Shown one piece after another: positions 29,421 through 43,500 of a DNA stretch of 64,000 nt (positions are counted from its first letter, which is position 1; each line of letters opens with the position of its first letter). The stretch spans positions 434,001-498,000 of the forward strand of contig JAYJMM010000040.1 in NCBI GenBank assembly GCA_037349105.1, given 5' to 3'. Below the pieces are notes generated by a model. The model saw only the letters and a program-made list of their open reading frames with translations, ran no database searches and was not told where the DNA came from. The translations under genes and the position numbers were made by a program. Source of the stretch: Limnomonas spitsbergensis. Lineage: Eukaryota > Chlorophyta > Chlorophyceae > Chlamydomonadales.

Positions 29421-30718
29421 GTATAAAGTAGGCTCCTTTGTATGATAGAGTATCTAATTGATGGCCCTTTCCACCTTCCTCTCCCATGCAGAGTTTTGTG
29501 GCCTTCCATGCAGAGTTTATTACGGAATACCGGTATCCGAATGTCCGCCCGTTTCGTACATCCAAGTGCCCGATTTTGCATAGCTAAAGCTTCAAATTTC
29601 CGCATGCCGTTTGTTGTCGCTTGCCATTATGTCACATAAGCATTTTGATAGTCTTTAGCAACACTTAAGATGAAGCTTTTGTTTCCTTATTGGGAGTATT
29701 TCAATTATGCGCTCGGAAATATGTCCCAGTTTGGCTTATGGTTGTCTTGGAGTCGTGACCAAACGGCTATGAAAATGATGGTAGCCGGTAGCTAGGTGGA
29801 AGGGGCAGGCGGCATAAGCTGGTACATTTACAAATGGAAAACGTGGCATTTGTCTATGAAAAAAATGGAAACGATATTTGGTTGCAGTTGTGTACATCCC
29901 TTGATTATAAATGCAGAATGCATAATTGTCAGTCTTGTAGGGGGTCTGAGGGGTAAAAGGGCAAATGGTGGATTGGTCAGAGCATGAATTGAGTGTACAT
30001 ATACCGGTAACTCTTTGGACAATCTAGCAAAGGCTCTCTCTCGAAGGAGACCTCCAAAGTGCATCAAGGAATTGTGTTCTAGAACTACATGGAATTACAG
30101 TATAAATACTAAGGAATCTAAATTCTAGTTAGTCGTGATAAACCTTGGGAGTACAGTCTAAAATGTTAGTAGGCCGTGATGAGTTCTACGCCTTATACTG
30201 TGAAGTCATGTATGACGAGCGAGTTATATGGTAGAAATATACCCTAGAGTGGCTTCCAACGCGAAAGTGACATCTTGTGATTTACGTATTCTTTCCATTT
30301 CCTAGACGTGAGCCGGATCGGGCTTTAGTGCTTTGCACATTTTGTCGATGAAGCGTTCCCGTTCCGTATGGGAGGTCCACATGGAGGCGAGGAGATGTAC
30401 ATCGGTCAAGGAACTAGGCATAGTCAATGGCACTCGCATATTTCCAGCATTGAGATGACTGTGAGATGTAACCAAGTGCAAGAACCACGCCTCGTCGAGG
30501 AAAGATACGCCTTGTGCAAAGTTGTCCGTGTAAGCGTAACCTAGCTAGGTGAAGGGGGATGCCACAACGTTTGGCTGACACTGTTCATGCAACGTCAATG
30601 CTGTCGTCCGTAAGTTGCACTTTCTCGTGTGAGAACGTGATGTGTGGTGCGATGAAAGGGTGGATGCATTTGTCATTGTCAAACAACTTGGTCATGATGA
30701 TATAATGCATGTTAATAT

Positions 30719-31192
30719 TCATGCATGCACGTGTATGGTTGACAAAGTTGACATGTAAGAATGGTTAGTTTGGATGTCATGCTTGCCAATATGAAAGACA
30801 AATGGATTGGAAGATCCCTTAATATGCGGGTATATATACTTAACGAAAACGGGTAGACTTACCGAAAATGTCGTTGATCTTGTGGGCACGGGGACGGATC
30901 CCTCCGGAACATCCATGTCGATCGCCCGTGAAGAATTAGCCAAGAATGTTGGCATGTCCCCGGTTATTGTTTGATATTGAATATCAAGCTCTCGCATAAT
31001 TCGTTTGGACTGTTGTTTATTTGTTGTCTTCTCCACGTCCTTGCATCTCCACATGAAGAAACGCTGCCCCAATACTTGTGCATAGTTGTGGGTGAGACGT
31101 AGATTGATGCCGGGCTTTAAATTGTTGCGTAATTTGACGATATCTCGGGAATTGAGGGACAGGTGCCATGTTTGGCCCGGACTGTACAACAC
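30719..31192 (-). pseudogene. Unknown protein-like frame in the 6.8-kb unit (also 37539-38012; longer form 44352-44930)
   Basis: A minus-strand frame of 157 codons with protein-like character (WHLSLNSRDIVKLRNNLKPG, RFFMWRCKDVEKTTNKQ, RIMRELDIQYQTITGDMPTF). In copy 3 an extra segment of about 178 bp (44577-44757) sits after TGDMPTFLA. Copies 1 and 2 lack it, and the junction is a 6-bp GCCAAG that flanks the segment in copy 3. The shorter forms are therefore likely deletion products. Family unknown; it may be a fragment of a mobile-element protein. No ATG supports a start. Confidence 0.3.
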
Positions 31193-31552
31193 GAGCGTTG
31201 ATGGCGTCTAGCATGCTCGCAACCTGTGTATGGTATACATGTTACGGATGGTCAAAGGACCTTATGGTTTGTGTTACGGGTTGGCTACGGTTGTATCATG
31301 TCAATAAAATGCGGTATGCACTAGGAATCGTGTACATGTAATGTTATAAATGTCCGTGCAAGTACAAGCAAACCATACACCGGTTGTTTTGCCCGTGAAT
31401 ACAAAGTTCGCGCAACATGAAAAAGTCAAGTCAACATAAGTGGGCTCCTTTGTCGCAAGTCCCGTGTGAAGGGTATACCGGTAGGATAGGAGCCTTCACT
31501 TGTTTGTGTGCCGAGTGGCCTGATTTATTTTGTGATGTGAGACCAAGCTTGT

Positions 31553-32495
31553 GACACTTCACCCCAGGGCTTTCCACTTCACCTTAGGGCTTTCCACTTC
31601 ATCCCAATGCTGTCTACTTCACCCCGGGGCTTTTCACTTCACCCCATGGTTTTCCACTTCACCCCAGGGCTTTTCACTTCACCCAGGGCTTTCTACTTCA
31701 CCCCGGGGATTTCCACTTCACCCCAGGGCTTTCCATTTCACCTCTTGGTTTTCCATTTCACCTCAAGGCTTTCCACTTCACCCTAGGGCTTTCCACTTCA
31801 CCCTTTGGTACCCTTGACTTTCCACATCACCCCAGGGCTTTCCACTTCACCCAAGGGTTTTCCACTTCACCCCATGGCTTTGTACCTCACCCAAGGGCTT
31901 TCCACTTCACCCACGGGCTTTCCAATTCACCGCAGGGTTTTACTCTTCACCTCATAGCTTTCCACTTAACCCCTTGGCTTTCCACTTCCCCTCATGACTT
32001 TCCACTTCACCCCAGGGCTTTCCACTCCACCCCAGGGCTTTCCACTTCACCCCAGGGCTTTCCACTTCACCCCTTGGCTTTCCACTAAGAATCAAGAAAG
32101 AAAGCTACGCCCCGTGGGGGCGTGAGGGTTAAGGAAACAACGCAGCCTTTCCACTTCACCCTCGGGCTTTCCAATTCACCCCAAGGCTTTCCACTTCACT
32201 TCATGCATTTTCAATTCACCCCGGTCCTTTCCACTTCACCCCAGGGCTTTGCACTTCACCCCGGGGCTTTCCACTTCTCTCAAGGGCTTTCCACGTCACC
32301 CCGGGGCTTTCCACTTCACCCCAGGGCTTTCCACTTCTCTCAAGGGCTTTCCACGTCACCCCGGGGCTTTCCACTTCGCCTTAGGGCTTTCCACTTCACC
32401 CCCGGGCTTTCCACTTCACCCAAGGGCTTTCCACTTTCCCCCGGGGCTTTCCACTTCACCCCATGGCCACGCACTTCACCCCATGGACGACGGAA
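31553..32495 (+). repeat. 20-bp CCACTTCACCCCAGGGCTTT minisatellite (copy 1; also 38373-39315)
   Basis: More than 40 imperfect copies of a 20-bp unit, interrupted by a non-repetitive stretch at about 32080-32140. Copy 3 ends before reaching this block. A single isolated unit, reversed, is found at about 55415-55440. Translations such as HPRAFHFTLGLSTS are artefacts of the repeat. Confidence 0.95.
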
Positions 32496-33095
32496 CAACA
32501 TCGCTAACGGTTTGCAAAAGACTCCCGAAAGAATACCGAAACTATCGACATTGACAAGGAATAATCAGCGACACGCTCACGAAAGGCTACCGAAAAACTT
32601 CGCTACCAAATTGCATCGCTGAAACTTTGCGAAAGACTGTCGAAAGGCTACCTAAAACTTGACATCGACAGCAAAAAAGCGGAAGTGGTCAGCGATGGCT
32701 ACAAAAATAGGATTTCCAACGGATATTCGGGGACATCGTAATTCACACAGCGCGCTCACCATGCTTCGGGACAACGTCGCAAAAGCTTTGCGAGCTACTG
32801 TCGAAAGTCTACCGAAAACATTGCCAGCGACCTTGCAAAATTAAGCGGAATGCGATGGCTGCGGTAAACATAAGTATATGAACACATTTTCGGCCTGAAA
32901 TTCCCATTTCACACGTTTTCATACTTTTGGCACGGTGATTGCTTCACGCTATTCGTGCGTGATCCATTGCAACAATTATAATTTCAATTGGAGAAGTTTT
33001 GTTTTACTCAATCAGACACCTTCCTACATACATATCTATTTTACCCCCCTAATATTCCTTACGTTCCGTTTCACTTCATACGGGACTAAATGATC
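32490..33095 (+). repeat. Dispersed repeat family member, plus (copy 1; also 39310-39915)
   Basis: Plus-orientation member of the family described at 28990-29420. It includes TCGCAAAAGCTTTGCGAGC, ACTGTCGAAAGTCTACCG and TTTTCATACTTTTGGCACGG, and ends with a short degenerate TACC tract and TTACGTTCCGTTTCACTTC. The ending matches the flank of the large ACCT microsatellite at 47856-47900. Confidence 0.6.
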
Positions 33096-33719
33096 TCCGA
33101 TGCGTAAGGCCACAACATTGAATGCACGGCATTTCAGTGCGTTGCTGCTTTCGGTTGCTGGTCGCTGGGCAATCGCGAGAACGAAAAGATTCCGTGATGA
33201 GCGTTGTCACACTTACGGCTGAGCGTTCACACTTCACTCTCTTCGGAGCGTTCTGGTCGTTCAGGCCATCCTCTACGTTCTGGCCGTTGAGGCCATTCTG
33301 AATGTTCTGGCCGTCAGAACGGTAAGAACGGCCAGATCCGTTCTGGCCGTTGTTATCACCCCTTCCCTCGACACCTCACCGTTCTAGCCGTTCTAGCCAT
33401 TCTTGCCGTTCTTGCCATTATGGCAAACCACTTCTCACGACCCCTCTCCAGTATAGCCGTTCTAGCCGTTCTAGCCGTTCTAGCCGTCCTAGCCGTTCTG
33501 GCTATTCTGAGAACCCTTCCCTCGACACCTCGCCTTTCTAGCCGTTCTAGCCATTCTGGCCGTTATGGCCGTCATGGCAAACCACTTCCCTCGACCCCTC
33601 TCCATTCTAGCCGTTCTAACCGTCCTTGCCGTTCTGGCTTTTCTGAAAACCCTTCCCTCGACACCTCGCCGTTCTAGCCAATCTAGCCGTTATGGCCGTT
33701 CTGGTCGTTCAGGCAAACC

Positions 33720-36700
33720 ATTTCCCTCGACCCCTATCCTGTATATGGCCGTTCTAGCCGTTATAATCGTTCTAGCCGTTCAGGCCGTTCTGGCTTTTCC
33801 GGAAACTCTTCCCTCGACCCCTGGCCATTCTACCTGTTCTACCCTTTCTAGCCGTTCTAAACCCCCCTCCCTCGACCCCTCTCCAGTATAGCCGTTATAA
33901 CCGTTTTAACCGTTGCGGCTATTCTGAGAACCCTCCCCTCGACACCTTGCCGATTTAAACGTTCTTGTCGTTCCGACCGTTCCGACTATCTTGCAACCCC
34001 TCCCTTCGAAAGCTCGCCGTGCTAACCGTATTAACTCCTCTGGCCGTTCCAATGGATGTTCTGACGACCCCTTCCATCGCCTCCGTGATTTCCGTTCGGG
34101 CCTTTCTAGCCGTTCTAAACGTTCTGGTCTTTCATACAATTTTCGCTCTCCTCCCCTCTTCACATACTTGATCCAACCAACAGCCAAACTGGCTGTTCTG
34201 GCAACCTAATCTAATGTTTAGATTTTAGGGATTAGTTCAGTCCAAGGGTTTAGTTTCAGCCCTAGGGTTTGGGGTCTAGGATTTATGGTGTAAGGTTAAG
34301 GGTTAAGGGTTTAGGTTTTAGAGTTTATGCGGTGGGTTCGGGGGCAGCAGTCCCCCAATTAATTTTCTTTGGCGGGGGATGCGGGGGGCGGCAACCCCCG
34401 ATTAGTTTTATTTGGCGGAGGGTGCATGGGCAAGCATGCCCCCGATCATTTTTCTTTGGCGGGTGGTGCGTTCAATTCCCATGTGAAGTGAAACGGAATG
34501 TAAGGGATAATGGGGGGGGGGGTAAAATGTGTAGGTACCGTAAAACAGCATAGACTCCGCGCACCCCGCTTCGGAATAACAATATCAAATTCGTCGCGCA
34601 GCAAAAAAAGACCATACTCCGCGCACGCGCAGCTGGGAATTTTTTAATAGTTGTTTGCTATATCGCGCAGCCGGTCAGAAACAATTAATTAGACACCGCG
34701 CAGCACTTTTAGTGACTGTCGTTTACTCAACTCCGCGTAGCGCTTATAGCCACTACCATATGTTCAGTCAACACAATATCGTAGAGAAACGCGTTTCCTA
34801 CAGGGAAGCACCGTATGCTATCAGCAGAAATCCTGGTACTCATCCTCCTCCTCCCCCTCCTCCCCCCCCCCCCCCCTCCTCCTCCACCTCCTCCTCCTCC
34901 TCCTCCTCCTCTACCTCCTGCTCCTTCTCTTGCTCATGCTCCTCCTCATGATACTGCTCTTCCTCTTGTTCCTCCTGAAACTCATCATGTAATTGCTCAT
35001 CCTGATCCTGATCCTGATCATGTACGGTGCTGATCCTCTTGATCCTCTTCCTGGGTACTACCTCTTCCTCCTCCTCCTCCTCCTCCTCCGGCATCTTGAC
35101 TGACAGCACAGTATATTGTTCGGATTGAGTCACAGTGACCACAACAACCGTTAAAACGGTAACGGTGAGCAGCCTTAACAGGATTAATCAGGGCAAAAAT
35201 CTCTCAGCCGCCGACTACAAATGGCGTCGCCTTCACCATGCAAAGTTGAGGTCGAGCCTACCCGTAAGAGACCCGGCTTCATGAGCGCACCCCCCAAGAT
35301 CTACCCGGTTTGAAAATTAACGCTGAGCGGTGCCATGCCCCCGCCATGTCCCTTCATCTACGACATGTCGCAAATCTGCTCGTCGTGCCAGGATGCTAAT
35401 GAGGAGGAGGAGGAGGAGGAGGAGGAGGAGGAGACAGAGGAGGAGATGGAAAATAGGGAGGAAAGGGAGAAGAGGGGAGCCGCGTACGAGCGTTGGGTAG
35501 CCTATGCTACCATGCCCACTGCCAAGAAATTCAGATTCCATTCAAGCTACCGGTAGTGTTCTGCGGTACTACTTGATCAGACTTGACAAGGATCACTGAA
35601 TGGTTGTCGAGTTGAACAGTTGCACGCTAGCGCTTTTTTGCAATATTTGGCGCCGGAAAAACTACTCCGCGTACCCCCAGAAATAGTTGTTTTGGTCCGT
35701 GACTGACCGGCCGCGCACACTGTTTGCTATTATTTAATCTATCGCGCATACACTCCGCGCACCTCTGAAAATAATTAATTTATAGGGGAGTCAAACCCCT
35801 TCTACGGTATGTGGGTGACTGAGTAAAAAAATCTTCTCTGATTGGAAAATAAGATGATGCATTGGATCATGCACGAACTATGTGATGTATTCGCCGTGCA
35901 AAAAAAATGAAACCGTGCTGATAACGACATTTCCCCTGAATATTCGTTGAAATGCTAATATTTTTCGTAGCCAGCGCTAACAAGTTCCGCCTATTTTTCT
36001 TTGTCCATATCAATTTTTCGGTAGCATTTCTTCAGTCTTTCGCTAAGCTTTTGCGACGTTGGAAAGTGAATTCCGACTTCCCCCCCAAATATCCGTTGAA
36101 ATGCTAGACTTTTGTCCATAGCCAACGCTTAGTCTTTCAAAAGCTTTCGCGACGTTTTTTATTGTTTCCCTGTCGGAAGTCTATCGCTTTCGCTGAATCG
36201 GAACTTAAGGAATAATGTAGTAAGTATCGTGGGTAGGTATGTATAAAGTAGGCTCCTTTGTATGATAGAGTATCTAATTGATGGCCCTTTCCACCTTCCT
36301 CTCCCATGCAGAGTTTTGTGGCCTTCCATGCAGAGTTTATTACGGAATACCGGTATCCGAATGTCCGCCCGTTTCGTACATCCAAGTGCCCGATTTTGCA
36401 TAGCTAAAGCTTCAAATTTCCGCATGCCGTTTGTTGTCGCTTGCCATTATGTCACATAAGCATTTTGATAGTCTTTAGCAACACTTAAGATGAAGCTTTT
36501 GTTTCCTTATTGGGAGTATTTCAATTATGCGCTCGGAAATATGTCCCAGTTTGGCTTATGGTTGTCTTGGAGTCGTGACCAAACGGCTATGAAAATGATG
36601 GTAGCCGGTAGCTAGGTGGAAGGGGCAGGCGGCATAAGCTGGTACATTTACAAATGGAAAACGTGGCATTTGTCTATGAAAAAAATGGAAACGATATTTG

Positions 36701-39700
36701 GTTGCAGTTGTGTACATCCCTTGATTATAAATGCAGAATGCATAATTGTCAGTCTTGTAGGGGGTCTGAGGGGTAAAAGGGCAAATGGTGGATTGGTCAG
36801 AGCATGAATTGAGTGTACATATACCGGTAACTCTTTGGACAATCTAGCAAAGGCTCTCTCTCGAAGGAGACCTCCAAAGTGCATCAAGGAATTGTGTTCT
36901 AGAACTACATGGAATTACAGTATAAATACTAAGGAATCTAAATTCTAGTTAGTCGTGATAAACCTTGGGAGTACAGTCTAAAATGTTAGTAGGCCGTGAT
37001 GAGTTCTACGCCTTATACTGTGAAGTCATGTATGACGAGCGAGTTATATGGTAGAAATATACCCTAGAGTGGCTTCCAACGCGAAAGTGACATCTTGTGA
37101 TTTACGTATTCTTTCCATTTCCTAGACGTGAGCCGGATCGGGCTTTAGTGCTTTGCACATTTTGTCGATGAAGCGTTCCCGTTCCGTATGGGAGGTCCAC
37201 ATGGAGGCGAGGAGATGTACATCGGTCAAGGAACTAGGCATAGTCAATGGCACTCGCATATTTCCAGCATTGAGATGACTGTGAGATGTAACCAAGTGCA
37301 AGAACCACGCCTCGTCGAGGAAAGATACGCCTTGTGCAAAGTTGTCCGTGTAAGCGTAACCTAGCTAGGTGAAGGGGGATGCCACAACGTTTGGCTGACA
37401 CTGTTCATGCAACGTCAATGCTGTCGTCCGTAAGTTGCACTTTCTCGTGTGAGAACGTGATGTGTGGTGCGATGAAAGGGTGGATGCATTTGTCATTGTC
37501 AAACAACTTGGTCATGATGATATAATGCATGTTAATATTCATGCATGCACGTGTATGGTTGACAAAGTTGACATGTAAGAATGGTTAGTTTGGATGTCAT
37601 GCTTGCCAATATGAAAGACAAATGGATTGGAAGATCCCTTAATATGCGGGTATATATACTTAACGAAAACGGGTAGACTTACCGAAAATGTCGTTGATCT
37701 TGTGGGCACGGGGACGGATCCCTCCGGAACATCCATGTCGATCGCCCGTGAAGAATTAGCCAAGAATGTTGGCATGTCCCCGGTTATTGTTTGATATTGA
37801 ATATCAAGCTCTCGCATAATTCGTTTGGACTGTTGTTTATTTGTTGTCTTCTCCACGTCCTTGCATCTCCACATGAAGAAACGCTGCCCCAATACTTGTG
37901 CATAGTTGTGGGTGAGACGTAGATTGATGCCGGGCTTTAAATTGTTGCGTAATTTGACGATATCTCGGGAATTGAGGGACAGGTGCCATGTTTGGCCCGG
38001 ACTGTACAACACGAGCGTTGATGGCGTCTAGCATGCTCGCAACCTGTGTATGGTATACATGTTACGGATGGTCAAAGGACCTTATGGTTTGTGTTACGGG
38101 TTGGCTACGGTTGTATCATGTCAATAAAATGCGGTATGCACTAGGAATCGTGTACATGTAATGTTATAAATGTCCGTGCAAGTACAAGCAAACCATACAC
38201 CGGTTGTTTTGCCCGTGAATACAAAGTTCGCGCAACATGAAAAAGTCAAGTCAACATAAGTGGGCTCCTTTGTCGCAAGTCCCGTGTGAAGGGTATACCG
38301 GTAGGATAGGAGCCTTCACTTGTTTGTGTGCCGAGTGGCCTGATTTATTTTGTGATGTGAGACCAAGCTTGTGACACTTCACCCCAGGGCTTTCCACTTC
38401 ACCTTAGGGCTTTCCACTTCATCCCAATGCTGTCTACTTCACCCCGGGGCTTTTCACTTCACCCCATGGTTTTCCACTTCACCCCAGGGCTTTTCACTTC
38501 ACCCAGGGCTTTCTACTTCACCCCGGGGATTTCCACTTCACCCCAGGGCTTTCCATTTCACCTCTTGGTTTTCCATTTCACCTCAAGGCTTTCCACTTCA
38601 CCCTAGGGCTTTCCACTTCACCCTTTGGTACCCTTGACTTTCCACATCACCCCAGGGCTTTCCACTTCACCCAAGGGTTTTCCACTTCACCCCATGGCTT
38701 TGTACCTCACCCAAGGGCTTTCCACTTCACCCACGGGCTTTCCAATTCACCGCAGGGTTTTACTCTTCACCTCATAGCTTTCCACTTAACCCCTTGGCTT
38801 TCCACTTCCCCTCATGACTTTCCACTTCACCCCAGGGCTTTCCACTCCACCCCAGGGCTTTCCACTTCACCCCAGGGCTTTCCACTTCACCCCTTGGCTT
38901 TCCACTAAGAATCAAGAAAGAAAGCTACGCCCCGTGGGGGCGTGAGGGTTAAGGAAACAACGCAGCCTTTCCACTTCACCCTCGGGCTTTCCAATTCACC
39001 CCAAGGCTTTCCACTTCACTTCATGCATTTTCAATTCACCCCGGTCCTTTCCACTTCACCCCAGGGCTTTGCACTTCACCCCGGGGCTTTCCACTTCTCT
39101 CAAGGGCTTTCCACGTCACCCCGGGGCTTTCCACTTCACCCCAGGGCTTTCCACTTCTCTCAAGGGCTTTCCACGTCACCCCGGGGCTTTCCACTTCGCC
39201 TTAGGGCTTTCCACTTCACCCCCGGGCTTTCCACTTCACCCAAGGGCTTTCCACTTTCCCCCGGGGCTTTCCACTTCACCCCATGGCCACGCACTTCACC
39301 CCATGGACGACGGAACAACATCGCTAACGGTTTGCAAAAGACTCCCGAAAGAATACCGAAACTATCGACATTGACAAGGAATAATCAGCGACACGCTCAC
39401 GAAAGGCTACCGAAAAACTTCGCTACCAAATTGCATCGCTGAAACTTTGCGAAAGACTGTCGAAAGGCTACCTAAAACTTGACATCGACAGCAAAAAAGC
39501 GGAAGTGGTCAGCGATGGCTACAAAAATAGGATTTCCAACGGATATTCGGGGACATCGTAATTCACACAGCGCGCTCACCATGCTTCGGGACAACGTCGC
39601 AAAAGCTTTGCGAGCTACTGTCGAAAGTCTACCGAAAACATTGCCAGCGACCTTGCAAAATTAAGCGGAATGCGATGGCTGCGGTAAACATAAGTATATG

Positions 39701-40539
39701 AACACATTTTCGGCCTGAAATTCCCATTTCACACGTTTTCATACTTTTGGCACGGTGATTGCTTCACGCTATTCGTGCGTGATCCATTGCAACAATTATA
39801 ATTTCAATTGGAGAAGTTTTGTTTTACTCAATCAGACACCTTCCTACATACATATCTATTTTACCCCCCTAATATTCCTTACGTTCCGTTTCACTTCATA
39901 CGGGACTAAATGATCTCCGATGCGTAAGGCCACAACATTGAATGCACGGCATTTCAGTGCGTTGCTGCTTTCGGTTGCTGGTCGCTGGGCAATCGCGAGA
40001 ACGAAAAGATTCCGTGATGAGCGTTGTCACACTTACGGCTGAGCGTTCACACTTCACTCTCTTCGGAGCGTTCTGGTCGTTCAGGCCATCCTCTACGTTC
40101 TGGCCGTTGAGGCCATTCTGAATGTTCTGGCCGTCAGAACGGTAAGAACGGCCAGATCCGTTCTGGCCGTTGTTATCACCCCTTCCCTCGACACCTCACC
40201 GTTCTAGCCGTTCTAGCCATTCTTGCCGTTCTTGCCATTATGGCAAACCACTTCTCACGACCCCTCTCCAGTATAGCCGTTCTAGCCGTTCTAGCCGTTC
40301 TAGCCGTCCTAGCCGTTCTGGCTATTCTGAGAACCCTTCCCTCGACACCTCGCCTTTCTAGCCGTTCTAGCCATTCTGGCCGTTATGGCCGTCATGGCAA
40401 ACCACTTCCCTCGACCCCTCTCCATTCTAGCCGTTCTAACCGTCCTTGCCGTTCTGGCTTTTCTGAAAACCCTTCCCTCGACACCTCGCCGTTCTAGCCA
40501 ATCTAGCCGTTATGGCCGTTCTGGTCGTTCAGGCAAACC
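33720..40539 (+). repeat. 6.8-kb tandem unit, copy 2 (hybrid)
   Basis: In its first part (to about 35640) it matches copy 3 and not copy 1. In its later part (from about 36150) it matches copy 1 and not copy 3. All three agree between those points. This is the signature of the middle unit made by unequal crossing-over between two older units. Confidence 0.9.
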
Positions 40540-43500
40540 ATTTCCCTCGACCCCTATCCTGTATATGGCCGTTCTAGCCGTTATAATCGTTCTAGCCGTT
40601 CAGGCCGTTCTGGCTTTTCCGGAAACTCTTCCCTCGACCCCTGGCCATTCTACCTGTTCTACCCTTTCTAGCCGTTCTAAACCCCCCTCCCTCGACCCCT
40701 CTCCAGTATAGCCGTTATAACCGTTTTAACCGTTGCGGCTATTCTGAGAACCCTCCCCTCGACACCTTGCCGATTTAAACGTTCTTGTCGTTCCGACCGT
40801 TCCGACTATCTTGCAACCCCTCCCTTCGAAAGCTCGCCGTGCTAACCGTATTAACTCCTCTGGCCGTTCCAATGGATGTTCTGACGACCCCTTCCATCGC
40901 CTCCGTGATTTCCGTTCGGGCCTTTCTAGCCGTTCTAAACGTTCTGGTCTTTCATACAATTTTCGCTCTCCTCCCCTCTTCACATACTTGATCCAACCAA
41001 CAGCCAAACTGGCTGTTCTGGCAACCTAATCTAATGTTTAGATTTTAGGGATTAGTTCAGTCCAAGGGTTTAGTTTCAGCCCTAGGGTTTGGGGTCTAGG
41101 ATTTATGGTGTAAGGTTAAGGGTTAAGGGTTTAGGTTTTAGAGTTTATGCGGTGGGTTCGGGGGCAGCAGTCCCCCAATTAATTTTCTTTGGCGGGGGAT
41201 GCGGGGGGCGGCAACCCCCGATTAGTTTTATTTGGCGGAGGGTGCATGGGCAAGCATGCCCCCGATCATTTTTCTTTGGCGGGTGGTGCGTTCAATTCCC
41301 ATGTGAAGTGAAACGGAATGTAAGGGATAATGGGGGGGGGGGTAAAATGTGTAGGTACCGTAAAACAGCATAGACTCCGCGCACCCCGCTTCGGAATAAC
41401 AATATCAAATTCGTCGCGCAGCAAAAAAAGACCATACTCCGCGCACGCGCAGCTGGGAATTTTTTAATAGTTGTTTGCTATATCGCGCAGCCGGTCAGAA
41501 ACAATTAATTAGACACCGCGCAGCACTTTTAGTGACTGTCGTTTACTCAACTCCGCGTAGCGCTTATAGCCACTACCATATGTTCAGTCAACACAATATC
41601 GTAGAGAAACGCGTTTCCTACAGGGAAGCACCGTATGCTATCAGCAGAAATCCTGGTACTCATCCTCCTCCTCCCCCTCCTCCCCCCCCCCCCCCCTCCT
41701 CCTCCACCTCCTCCTCCTCCTCCTCCTCCTCTACCTCCTGCTCCTTCTCTTGCTCATGCTCCTCCTCATGATACTGCTCTTCCTCTTGTTCCTCCTGAAA
41801 CTCATCATGTAATTGCTCATCCTGATCCTGATCCTGATCATGTACGGTGCTGATCCTCTTGATCCTCTTCCTGGGTACTACCTCTTCCTCCTCCTCCTCC
41901 TCCTCCTCCGGCATCTTGACTGACAGCACAGTATATTGTTCGGATTGAGTCACAGTGACCACAACAACCGTTAAAACGGTAACGGTGAGCAGCCTTAACA
42001 GGATTAATCAGGGCAAAAATCTCTCAGCCGCCGACTACAAATGGCGTCGCCTTCACCATGCAAAGTTGAGGTCGAGCCTACCCGTAAGAGACCCGGCTTC
42101 ATGAGCGCACCCCCCAAGATCTACCCGGTTTGAAAATTAACGCTGAGCGGTGCCATGCCCCCGCCATGTCCCTTCATCTACGACATGTCGCAAATCTGCT
42201 CGTCGTGCCAGGATGCTAATGAGGAGGAGGAGGAGGAGGAGGAGGAGGAGGAGACAGAGGAGGAGATGGAAAATAGGGAGGAAAGGGAGAAGAGGGGAGC
42301 CGCGTACGAGCGTTGGGTAGCCTATGCTACCATGCCCACTGCCAAGAAATTCAGATTCCATTCAAGCTACCGGTAGTGTTCTGCGGTACTACTTGATCAG
42401 ACTTGACAAGGATCACTGAATGGTTGTCGAGTTGAACAGTTGCACGCTAGCGCTTTTTTGCAATATTTGGCGCCGGAAAAACTACTCCGCGTACCCCCAG
42501 AAATAGTTGTTTTGGTCCGTGACTGACCGGCCGCGCACACTGTTTGCTATTATTTAATCTATCGCGCATACACTCCGCGCACCTCTGAAAATAATTAATT
42601 TATAGGGGAGTCAAACCCCTTCTACGGTATGTGGGTGACTGAGTAAAAAAATCTTCTCTGATTGGAAAATAAGATGATGCATTGGATCATGCACGAACTA
42701 TGTGATGTATTCGCCGTGCAAAAAAAATGAAACCGTGCTGATAACGACATTTCCCCTGAATATTCGTTGAAATGCTAATATTTTTCGTAGCCAGCGCTAA
42801 CAAGTTCCGCCTATTTTTCTTTGTCCATATCAATTTTTCGGTAGCATTTCTTCAGTCTTTCGCTAAGCTTTTGCGACGTTGGAAAGTGAATTCCGACTTC
42901 CCCCCCAAATATCCGTTGAAATGCTAGACTTTTGTCCATAGCCAACGCTTAGTCTTTCAAAAGCTTTCGCGACGTTTTTTTTATTGTTTCCCTGTCGGAA
43001 GTCTATCGCTTTCGCTGAATCGGAACTTAAGGAATAATGTAGTAAGTATCGTGGGTAGGTATGTATAAAGTAGGCTCCTTTGTATGATAGAGTATCTATT
43101 TGATGGCCCTTTCCACCTTCCTCTCCCATGCAGAGTTTTGTGGCCTTCCATGCAGAGTTTATTACGGAATACCGGTATCCGAATGTCCGCCCGTTTCGTA
43201 CATCCAAGTGCCCGATTTTGCATAGCCAAAGCTTCAAATTTCCGCATGCCGTTTGTTGTCGCTTGCCATTATGTCACATAAGCATTTTGATAGTCTTTAG
43301 CAACACTTAAGATGACGCTTTTGTTTCCTTATTGGGAGTATTTCAATGATGCGCTCGGAAATATGTCCCAGTTTGGCTTATGGTTGTCTTGGAGTCGTGA
43401 CCAAACGGCTATGAAAATGATGGTAGCCGGTAGCTAGGTGGAAGGGGTAGGCGGCATAAGCTGGTACATTTACAAATGGAAAACGTGGCATTTGTCCATG

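Larger units (their letters stand above)
26904..33719 (+). repeat. 6.8-kb tandem unit, copy 1
   Basis: First full copy of a unit of about 6820 bp. Order: 9-bp minisatellite tail, telomere-like tract, CTC/GAG triplet repeats with small frames, a dispersed element (minus), an unknown minus-strand frame, a 20-bp minisatellite, a dispersed element (plus), and the start of the next 9-bp minisatellite. Up to about 28810 this copy differs from copies 2 and 3 by scattered substitutions and small indels. From about 28830 to its end I found no difference from copy 2. Confidence 0.95.

Noticed and set aside
31551..32622. Proteins with HPRAFHFTLGLSTS-type repeats
   Set aside because: Arise from the 20-bp CACTTCACCCC minisatellite read in three frames.
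33350..33891. Ala-Val-Leu or Ser-Arg-Ser repeat proteins
   Set aside because: Translations of the 9-bp GCCGTTCTA array; no independent coding evidence.
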